The notes under the pieces were generated by a model that saw nothing but the letters and a program-made list of their open reading frames with translations, ran no database searches and was not told where the DNA came from. From Desulfocapsa sp. (GTDB lineage Bacteria > Desulfobacterota > Desulfobulbia > Desulfobulbales > Desulfocapsaceae), in the NCBI GenBank assembly GCA_029942265.1, contig JAOZTO010000220.1:1-5016 (forward strand): a stretch of DNA of 5,016 nucleotides. The letters run 5' to 3'. Each line of letters starts with the position of its first letter. Positions within the stretch are counted from its first letter, which is position 1. A program made the translations under genes and the position numbers. This document shows positions 1-4,135 of this stretch, in pieces.

Positions 1-151
1 ATGGCCTGAAGATGAGATGTATAGATGGGAAAGTTATTTCGTCCCCGTTCCTTAGTGGAAATTTGGCTAGAGCCCTGCTAGAATATACCTATTCTCCAGC
101 AATCCTGTCAAGACTTGCAATGTTCTACTGAATCTCTGCCCCCTTCAAGAT
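1..151. other. Unassigned left edge, possible 3' end of a gene
   Basis: Nothing in this stretch is recognisable. One plus-strand frame is open from base 3 to a TGA at 129-131, giving about 42 residues that end in RLAMFY. A second frame is open from base 2 to a TAG at 53-55 and ends in YFVPVP. Either could be the tail of a gene that begins outside the window, but neither shows a motif I can name. The stretch ends exactly where the left terminal repeat of the first IS6-type relic begins, so any gene here may have been cut by that insertion. Confidence 0.2.
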
Positions 152-166
152 GGTTCTATCGCAAAG
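152..166 (+). repeat. Left terminal inverted repeat of IS6-type copy 1
   Basis: GGTTCTATCGCAAAG matches the GGTTCTGTCGCAAAG-type end known for IS6-family elements, with one difference (A for G at the seventh base). It pairs with the repeat at 416-430. Confidence 0.85.
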
Positions 167-233
167 GTGACTTTCCCATGGCAATCTCGGTAACATCTGC
201 AAAAATAACTTTATTTTCCGTGGAGAAAAGCCA

Positions 234-409
234 ATGGTGGTTGAAGAAAAATTTTTCGGTGGCCATTTTCCAAAATGTATCGTTCCTCAAGTTGTCTATT
301 GGTATTTGCGTTACAGCCTGAGTTATCGTGACATCGAAGAACTCAGGAACGAAAGAGGCATTGAGATTGACCATGCTACGGCTCAACGATGGGTTGTTAA
401 AAAGCTGTT
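234..409 (+). pseudogene. IS6-family transposase, N-terminal remnant
   Basis: About 58 residues remain of a DDE transposase that would normally have roughly 220-240. From ATG 234 the protein begins MVVEEKFFGGHFP, matching the family's F-x-G-x-HFP start. It continues with WYLRYSLSYRDIEE and ERGIEIDHATAQRWV, the conserved N-terminal helix-turn-helix block of IS6 transposases (family pattern: WYLRY-LSYRDLEE, ERG-VDH-T-RWV). After VVKK the frame enters the right end of the element. It then stays open past the element, antisense to the toxin gene, until a stop at 648-650; that tail is not homologous to transposase. All catalytic D, D and E residues are lost, so the product cannot transpose DNA. 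An intact N-terminal domain could in principle still bind element ends, but this is speculative. Confidence 0.8.
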
Positions 410-415
410 TGATAA

Positions 416-430
416 CTTTGCGACAGAACC
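416..430 (-). repeat. Right terminal inverted repeat of IS6-type copy 1
   Basis: CTTTGCGACAGAACC is the exact reverse complement of the classic IS6-family end GGTTCTGTCGCAAAG. It lies 48 bp from the stop codon of the neighbouring minus-strand toxin gene. Confidence 0.85.
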
Positions 431-478
431 CAAAAACTTCAGGCGTATCACTTTTGGGGTTCTTCCACAGTCCCCTTA

Positions 479-865
479 TCAAACGTGTTTCACAGGCCCT
501 AAGTATTTGGCCACTTGTTTGTCGGCCGTCAATAACATGATACCTTCAGCGATGGCCTGTGCGACAAGTAAGCGATCGAATGGGTCTTTATGGATAGTGG
601 GCAAAGTGCTGACTGCGACAACATGCCTACTGAGAATGGGCAATTCATGATAGCCATTGTCCAACATACTACGTCGAAAGAGTTGTGGATCGACCTTGAA
701 ATCTTCTCGCCCCAAGCCAGATTTAATGACAATTTCCCATAGACTAGCCACACTGAAGAATAATTCGTTTTCAGGTTCGCTCATAAGAGTCTGCGCATCT
801 GGGGGTAAATGTTCAATACCCTGTGCCGCCCATAGCAACAGGTGGGTGTCCACTAAAAGCTTCAC
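479..865 (-). CDS. vapC: PIN-domain ribonuclease toxin (VapC-type)
   Basis: This 128-residue protein is the full length of a small PIN-domain toxin of the PilT/VapC group (the COG3744-like type). Toxins of this family are Mg2+-dependent ribonucleases that stop translation when freed from their antitoxin. The acidic residues expected of a PIN active site are present: D6 in LLVDTHLLLW, E44 in SLWEIVIK, D97 in DPFDRLL and D115 in LLTADK. The start is GTG at 865, preceded by GAAGGTGA, and overlaps the antitoxin stop in the sequence GTGA, so translation is probably coupled. The gene looks intact despite lying between two decayed transposase relics. Its RNA target cannot be told from sequence. The symbol is a class name. 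Confidence 0.93.
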   Translation of the reverse strand: MKLLVDTHLLLWAAQGIEHLPPDAQTLMSEPENELFFSVASLWEIVIKSGLGREDFKVDPQLFRRSMLDNGYHELPILSRHVVAVSTLPTIHKDPFDRLLVAQAIAEGIMLLTADKQVAKYLGPVKHV

Positions 866-1107
866 GAGTCACCTTCAAACATAGTTACGATCTCTGTATC
901 AACCATTCGATCGAAGTCATCTGGTATGGTGATTTGTCCAGCCATAAAACCGAATCGCTTCATCTGTGAAGGTTCAGGTGCATTGATTGGAATAACCTTG
1001 ACCATTGGTTTACCAGCCTTGGCAATGACGAACGGTTCTCCCTTGGATGCTTTTTCTATCAGTCGGGATAAATGGGTTTTTGCCTCGTGAATATTATATG
1101 TCTGCAT
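862..1107 (-). CDS. Phd/YefM-family antitoxin
   Basis: An 81-residue protein with the Phd/YefM fold at its N-terminus (MQTYNIHEAKTHLSRLIEKA, then GEPFVIAKAGKPMVKVIP). In this family that domain dimerises and binds operator DNA. The C-terminal part, GFMAGQITIPDDFDR through TMFEG (about residues 53-79), matches the toxin-wrapping tail seen in Phd-like partners of PIN toxins. It would neutralise the downstream toxin and repress the shared promoter. The ATG at 1107 has a good ribosome binding site (GAGGTG about 6 nt upstream). The gene comes first in a two-gene operon with the PIN toxin, in the usual antitoxin-first order, and overlaps it by 4 nt. It is often annotated vapB by position, although it is Phd/YefM-like rather than AbrB-like. 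Confidence 0.92.
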   Translation of the reverse strand: MQTYNIHEAKTHLSRLIEKASKGEPFVIAKAGKPMVKVIPINAPEPSQMKRFGFMAGQITIPDDFDRMVDTEIVTMFEGDS

Positions 1108-1119
1108 AATGGCACCTCA

Positions 1120-1167
1120 GCTAAACTTAGTTTCGTTAGCTTAGTTTAACACGACATTTCTTCGTGT
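1120..1167. promoter_or_regulatory. Candidate antitoxin operator repeats
   Basis: Several small repeats overlap and follow the promoter. The inverted pair ACACGA (1149-1154) / TCGTGT (1162-1167) fills the spacer between the -35 and -10 boxes. The palindrome AAACT-T-AGTTT lies at 1123-1133. The direct repeat CTTAGTTT occurs at 1126-1133 and 1140-1147, and GCTAA (1120-1124) / TTAGC (1136-1140) forms an outer inverted pair. Phd-type antitoxins, alone or bound to toxin, typically repress by binding such paired sites at their own promoter. Which repeat is the true site cannot be decided here. Confidence 0.5.
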
Positions 1168-1170
1168 CAA
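1143..1170 (-). promoter_or_regulatory. Promoter of the antitoxin-toxin operon
   Basis: Reading leftward on the minus strand there is a perfect -35 box TTGACA (1170-1165), a 16-bp spacer, and a -10-like TAAACT (1148-1143, 4 of 6 to consensus). This places the transcription start about 30 bp before the antitoxin ATG. Spacing, strand and position all fit the operon; activity is inferred. Confidence 0.6.
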
Positions 1171-1211
1171 GTTCGATTAGAGGCCTCCCTTTTCTAACTG
1201 GTAAAATCTGG

Positions 1212-1226
1212 GGTTCTGTCGCAAGG
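1212..1226 (+). repeat. Left terminal repeat of IS6-type copy 2
   Basis: GGTTCTGTCGCAAGG differs from the family end GGTTCTGTCGCAAAG at one base (position 14). It is the only surviving end of this copy. Confidence 0.75.
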
Positions 1227-1291
1227 TTGACTTTTCCATGACAACCTCGATAACCTTGCTAAAATAATTTTATTTTCCGTGGAGGAAGCTA

Positions 1292-1452
1292 ATGGTGTTT
1301 GAAGAACTCATGATCGAAAGAGGCATTGAGATTGCCCCTTCTACGGCTCAACGATGGGTAGTTAAAAAGCTGTTGGCTCAAGCTGGTGGATGGATGAAAT
1401 TGAGATGCGACAAGTTAAGTATCTTAATAACATTGTTGAACAGGATCAGTAA
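1292..1452 (+). pseudogene. IS6-family transposase, multiply deleted
   Basis: Three conserved transposase pieces are stitched together. (1) From ATG 1292, MVFEELMIERGIEI through QRWVVKK is the start fused to the helix-turn-helix block. Relative to copy 1, exactly 93 bp are missing between two GAAGAA repeats. (2) In a different frame, VGSSWWMDE (1372-1398) corresponds to the family's VGSSWRMDE, which carries the first catalytic D. (3) Directly joined to it, IEMRQVKYLNNIVEQDQ (1399-1449) corresponds to the C-terminal IRQIKYLNNIVEQDHR, which carries the catalytic E. A TAA follows at 1450. The second D and most of the core are missing. The original frame from 1292 instead runs to a TGA at 1487-1489 without homology. 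The gene is dead. Confidence 0.78.
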
Positions 1453-1500
1453 ATATTCTGGTTGGGTTCAAAACAGGCTGACTCACTGAATTATAAATGT

Positions 1501-1806
1501 TCACCCCTTCCCCCACAAAGGATCCTGACCAAATCTATCCATCCACCAATCTTCAGGTTCCAGTGTTTCCCCATCCAGAGGAACCAGTGGAATCTTAAAC
1601 TGCTCAGAATGTTTCATAAGCAGGTCGTAGGCTCTGGTCAATTTGCGCATCATATCGCCTTTTGCCTTATCGTTTCCGACAATATCAGGGTGATTTATTT
1701 TGCACTTATTTCGATAACTGCGTTTTATCTCACCTAAAGTTGCACGATCGCCAAGACCTAAAAGCTCTTTGGCCTCAAACAGGGCATCCCAGTCTAATTT
1801 GGTCAT
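1501..1806 (-). CDS. Small J-domain (DnaJ-like) protein
   Basis: A 101-residue protein made almost entirely of a J domain. ELLGLGDRATLGEIKRSYRN is followed by the diagnostic HPD at residues 39-41 and by RKLTRAYDLLMKH as the last helix. The HPD loop is what stimulates the ATPase of DnaK/Hsp70. There is no G/F-rich linker, zinc domain or substrate-binding C-terminus as in full DnaJ, so this is a short, single-domain cochaperone. The C-terminal tail WWMDRFGQDPLWGKG is rich in aromatic residues and may be its partner-specific part. The ATG overlaps the plsY stop (ATGA), and a strong ribosome binding site (AAGGAAG) lies just upstream inside plsY. It is therefore the second gene of a plsY operon. 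Its client is unknown. The stop codon lies close to eroded IS sequence, but the gene looks complete. Confidence 0.88.
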   Translation of the reverse strand: MTKLDWDALFEAKELLGLGDRATLGEIKRSYRNKCKINHPDIVGNDKAKGDMMRKLTRAYDLLMKHSEQFKIPLVPLDGETLEPEDWWMDRFGQDPLWGKG

Positions 1807-2420
1807 TCAACTTCCTTTTTCTTTGTTTTCCAGCTCTTCTCTTCCCCCTTGCGCAATCTACCGATATTGGGACTGTGCTTAAACCAGATCAATCCGGCAA
1901 TCACAGTGGCACAGAAAATTGTTGAAGAACTTTCCCCAAATGTCCAGATAAAGAGTGGTATCATGCCGGAGGCTGCAAGAGAACCTGCCGAGACAAATCC
2001 AGAAAACCAGACAACCGCCACAAAGACTACAAGAGCTACTAGTATCGACCAAGGTGAAAAAAAGAGGAATACTCCAAGGGCTGTAGCCACTCCTTTACCT
2101 CCTTCAAAGCCGATATAAATAGAGAACATATGACCGACAACTGCAGCAAGACCGCATAAGCCAACAAACAGTGCCCAATTATCCCCAACTGGCAGATAAA
2201 CAGATGCAATAAATACAGGGAAAAATCCCTTAGCCACATCACAAAGCAAGGTAAGAATGCCAAGTTTTTTTCCGAGCAATCGGTTTACATTTGTGGCTCC
2301 TATATTGCCACTTCCCTCCTTTCGTACATCCTTTCCAACTATACGGCCAAAGAGTAAGCCAAAGGGAATTGCTCCTACCAGATAACTCAGAATTAGTGCT
2401 GTGATAAATGTAATAGTCAT
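1803..2420 (-). CDS. plsY: Acyl-phosphate glycerol-3-phosphate acyltransferase PlsY
   Basis: A 205-residue integral inner-membrane enzyme that transfers an acyl chain from acyl-phosphate (made by PlsX) to position 1 of glycerol-3-phosphate, the first step of phospholipid synthesis. Family motifs are in order: YLVGAIPFG near the start, SGNIGATN at 37-44, D-x-AKG at 61-65, GH at 96-97, GFEGGKGVAT at 104-113 and HSPNIGRLRKGEE near the end. There are about five hydrophobic segments. The glycine-rich loop reads GFEGGKG rather than the commoner GFKGGKG, a mild variant. The end is unusually lysine-rich (KSWKTKKKEVE) and encodes the ribosome binding site of the next gene. The ATG at 2420 is chosen because it gives the usual short lead to YLVGAIPFG; no clear Shine-Dalgarno sequence precedes it. 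plsX is not in the window. Confidence 0.96.
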   Translation of the reverse strand: MTITFITALILSYLVGAIPFGLLFGRIVGKDVRKEGSGNIGATNVNRLLGKKLGILTLLCDVAKGFFPVFIASVYLPVGDNWALFVGLCGLAAVVGHMFSIYIGFEGGKGVATALGVFLFFSPWSILVALVVFVAVVWFSGFVSAGSLAASGMIPLFIWTFGESSSTIFCATVIAGLIWFKHSPNIGRLRKGEEKSWKTKKKEVE

Positions 2421-2484
2421 AATTTGTTTTTTGGGGAAATATGGGGATTAGTAGAGCCTAAAAATTGCACCATAAGGTAGCATA

Positions 2485-2513
2485 ATAATATCCCATATTC
2501 TATGGAAATACAA
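2485..2513 (-). promoter_or_regulatory. Candidate plsY promoter
   Basis: On the minus strand, TTGTAT (2513-2508) and TATTAT (2490-2485, 5 of 6 to the -10 consensus) are separated by 17 bp, about 65 bp before the plsY ATG. The spacer holds a small palindrome CCATA-TTC-TATGG (2493-2505) that could be an operator. The -35 match is weak (3 of 6), so this is a tentative call. Confidence 0.35.
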
Positions 2514-2538
2514 CTTTGATGCAAAAAGATCATCGCTG

Positions 2539-2547
2539 TGATATATT
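2539..2547 (+). promoter_or_regulatory. Candidate extended -10 promoter for def-fmt-larC
   Basis: TGATATATT is an extended -10 element (TG, one base, then TATATT, 5 of 6 to consensus) about 52 bp before the def ATG. No good -35 lies at 17 bp; TTGATG at 2516-2521 is 20 bp away. Extended -10 promoters often tolerate a poor -35. It is the best rightward candidate in the divergent gap 2421-2599, which otherwise shows only AT-rich sequence. Confidence 0.4.
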
Positions 2548-2599
2548 CAAGTGATACAATTTTTTGGATTCTACCTAAATCAACCATATAATAACTTTC

Positions 2600-3112
2600 A
2601 TGAGCCTACTACCAATTCTTACATTTCCAGACCCGATCCTGCGTCAAAAAGCAGAAAAAATCACTGTTTTTGATGATACGTTGCAAATAATCATCAGCGA
2701 CATGATAGAAACCATGTACGATGCACCAGGTGTGGGGCTTGCCGCTCCTCAAATTGGTGAATCCATTCGCCTTATCGTGGTCAATACTGCTCGGGGTGAA
2801 GATGAAGACGATAAATCCCTGGTGATGATTAACCCGGAAATCACGAAAAAAGACGGAAAACAGGTTGATGAGGAAGGCTGTCTTTCAGTCCTTGACCTCA
2901 CTGCAAATGTCAAAAGAAGCTTCTCTGTTACAGTATGTTACCAGGACAGCAGTGGAAAAGCGCACGAATTGAGTGTTGAAGATCGATTTGCTGTAATTCT
3001 GCAACATGAGATTGACCACCTCAATGGTATCCTTTTTCTTGATCATCTCAGCACACTAAAACGAGCACTCTACAAGAAAAAAGTCAAAAAACAGATGGCC
3101 TCAAACACATAA
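2600..3112 (+). CDS. def: Peptide deformylase
   Basis: A 170-residue metalloenzyme that removes the N-formyl group from new proteins in the cytoplasm. All three family motifs are present: GVGLAAPQIG (44-53), EGCLS with the metal-binding C94 (92-96), and QHEIDHLNG (135-143), whose HEIDH supplies two metal-binding histidines and the catalytic glutamate. Length is typical of bacterial deformylases (about 165-190). After EGCLSV this protein reads LD where most bacterial deformylases have PG, a visible but non-catalytic departure. The C-terminus is strongly basic (KRALYKKKVKKQ), as often seen in this family, where it can aid ribosome contact. The ATG has no clear Shine-Dalgarno sequence, but the start MSLLPILTFPDPILR fits the family exactly. 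It is the first gene of a def-fmt-larC run. Confidence 0.97.
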   Translation: MSLLPILTFPDPILRQKAEKITVFDDTLQIIISDMIETMYDAPGVGLAAPQIGESIRLIVVNTARGEDEDDKSLVMINPEITKKDGKQVDEEGCLSVLDLTANVKRSFSVTVCYQDSSGKAHELSVEDRFAVILQHEIDHLNGILFLDHLSTLKRALYKKKVKKQMASNT

Positions 3113-3150
3113 GGTTCGGTAAAAAATACCAAGTTATTTCTTACCGAGCC
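3113..3150 (+). other. 16-bp stem-loop between def and fmt
   Basis: Immediately after the def stop codon, 3113-3128 (GGTTCGGTAAAAAATA) pairs with 3135-3150 (TATTTCTTACCGAGCC, reading from 3136 with its first T shared at the loop edge). One G-U wobble and one A-C mismatch interrupt a stem of about 16 bp around a six-base loop CCAAGT. No run of T follows, so it does not look like a Rho-independent terminator. The fmt ribosome binding site (AGGA, 3157-3160) lies just beyond it. Possible roles are protecting or processing the def-fmt message, or a small interspersed palindromic repeat; the sequence alone does not decide. Confidence 0.65.
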
Positions 3151-3166
3151 CGTAACAGGAACAAAC

Positions 3167-4129
3167 ATGCCCAAAACACACACAGCTTTTCGCATTATCT
3201 TTATGGGAACTCCTGATTTTTCAGTACCAGCCCTCCAAAATCTGATTGACGGCCAGGACGAGGTAGTAGCTGTAATCACTCAGCCGGATCGCCCCAAAGG
3301 CCGTGGTAAAAAACTGAGTCCGCCTCCGGTGAAAGTTCTTGCAGAATCAGCTAATATACCCGTATTGCAACCAACAAAAGTCAGAACATCAGAGTTTTTG
3401 GAAGAATTGCAATCCTATAAGCCTGATCTTATTATTGTAGCTGCTTATGGTCGCATTCTGCCCTCAACTATTCTTGATCTTCCGCCCCTTGGCTGTATCA
3501 ATATTCACGGATCGCTTTTACCTCGCCATCGTGGAGCTGCGCCGATTCAACGAGCAATTCTTGCAGGCGACAAAAAGGCAGGTGTTACCATCATGCAAAT
3601 GGATGTGGGAATGGATACTGGCGCAATGCTTCTTCCTGCATCGATTCCCGTAGCCGATGATGAAACAGCCGGTAGTCTCTTTACAAAACTTGCAAATCTT
3701 GGTGGAACGACCCTTTTGCACGCCCTTGACTTACTGCGACAGAACAAACTTCCTGCCACTGAACAAGATCACAGTCAAGCCACCGAATCGCCCCCATTAA
3801 AAAAAGAAGATGGTGCCATTGACTGGACTCAACCTGCCAAAGAACTACACTGTTTTGTTCGTGGTATGGATCCCTGGCCAACCGCATTTAGTTTTTTAAA
3901 TGGAAAACGGTTTCGTTTTTTTTCTCCTGAACTAAATAATGATAACACGACAAATCAACCTCCTGGAAGCATCATCAAAGCAAATCGTGATGGCCTTCTT
4001 CTTGCCACTGGTGATGGCGCATTATTATTTCGTGAAATTCAGCCTGAGGGAAAAAAACGAATGAGTGTGGAAGCCTACCTTTGTGGTCAATCCCTAGAAA
4101 CAGATCAGCAATTCCTCTCTTCTAAATAA
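3167..4129 (+). CDS. fmt: Methionyl-tRNA formyltransferase
   Basis: A 320-residue cytoplasmic enzyme that uses 10-formyl-tetrahydrofolate to formylate initiator Met-tRNA. The N-terminal formyltransferase domain starts RIIFMGTPDFSVPAL (9-23) and carries QPDRPKGRGKKL (39-50), the tRNA-contacting basic loop of the family. The catalytic triad lies in INIHGSLLPRHRGAAPIQ (N112, H114) and MDVGMDTG (D150), matching N, H and D of the E. coli enzyme with a three-residue offset. The C-terminal OB-like domain follows KKEDGAIDW (about 207-225). Length is normal (about 310-320). ATG 3167 is supported by AGGA six nt upstream. It lies 54 nt after def, with a stem-loop between, and 6 nt before larC. Def undoes the modification that Fmt makes, and the two genes are commonly adjacent in bacteria. 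Confidence 0.98.
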   Translation: MPKTHTAFRIIFMGTPDFSVPALQNLIDGQDEVVAVITQPDRPKGRGKKLSPPPVKVLAESANIPVLQPTKVRTSEFLEELQSYKPDLIIVAAYGRILPSTILDLPPLGCINIHGSLLPRHRGAAPIQRAILAGDKKAGVTIMQMDVGMDTGAMLLPASIPVADDETAGSLFTKLANLGGTTLLHALDLLRQNKLPATEQDHSQATESPPLKKEDGAIDWTQPAKELHCFVRGMDPWPTAFSFLNGKRFRFFSPELNNDNTTNQPPGSIIKANRDGLLLATGDGALLFREIQPEGKKRMSVEAYLCGQSLETDQQFLSSK

Positions 4130-4135
4130 GTTATC

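Larger units (their letters stand above)
152..430 (+). mobile_element. Collapsed IS6/IS26-family element, copy 1 (MITE-like, 279 bp)
   Basis: A 279-bp element is bounded by the IS6-family inverted repeats GGTTCTATCGCAAAG (152-166) and CTTTGCGACAGAACC (416-430), which match in 14 of 15 positions. Between them lie the usual short leader, a ribosome binding site (GGAG near 222) and the transposase N-terminus from ATG 234. The reading frame is then joined directly to the right end just after the helix-turn-helix region, so the DDE catalytic domain is absent. Intact IS6 elements are usually about 0.7-0.9 kb. The 8-bp flanks (TTCAAGAT on the left, CAAAAACT on the right) are not a target duplication. 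The element cannot move by itself, but its ends could be recognised by a related transposase acting in trans; that last point is inference. Confidence 0.85.
1212..1452 (+). mobile_element. Truncated IS6/IS26-family relic, copy 2
   Basis: This is a second copy in the same orientation as the first. It starts with the left end GGTTCTGTCGCAAGG (1212-1226). Its leader is closely similar to that of copy 1, including TTTATTTTCCGTGGAG before the transposase ATG at 1292. No right-hand CTTTGCGACAGAACC repeat is found before the J-domain gene ends at 1501, so the right end is lost. After the last clear transposase codon (stop at 1450-1452), a weak WLGSKQADS-like reading up to about 1490 may be more eroded IS sequence. 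With copy 1 it brackets the toxin-antitoxin operon in direct orientation. Confidence 0.8.

Noticed and set aside
144..438. Target-site duplication around IS copy 1
   Set aside because: The 8-bp flanks TTCAAGAT and CAAAAACT do not match, so no duplication can be claimed.
456..475. GGGG...CCCC pairing downstream of the toxin gene as a terminator
   Set aside because: Only four base pairs around a twelve-base loop and no T-tract on the minus strand; too weak.
156..482. Minus-strand open frame of about 108 codons through IS copy 1
   Set aside because: It is antisense to the recognisable IS6 transposase N-terminus and both terminal repeats, and shows no protein motif of its own.
410..650. Plus-strand continuation of the transposase frame after the HTH region
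   Set aside because: It runs through the right terminal repeat and then antisense to the PIN toxin; it has no transposase similarity and is an accidental fusion frame.
1462..1925. Plus-strand open frames opposite the J-domain gene and the end of plsY
   Set aside because: They are shadows of two well-supported minus-strand genes and have no family motif.
3113..3150. Rho-independent terminator between def and fmt
   Set aside because: The stem is strong but is followed by CGTAACAGG rather than a T-run, and fmt lies immediately downstream in the same direction.
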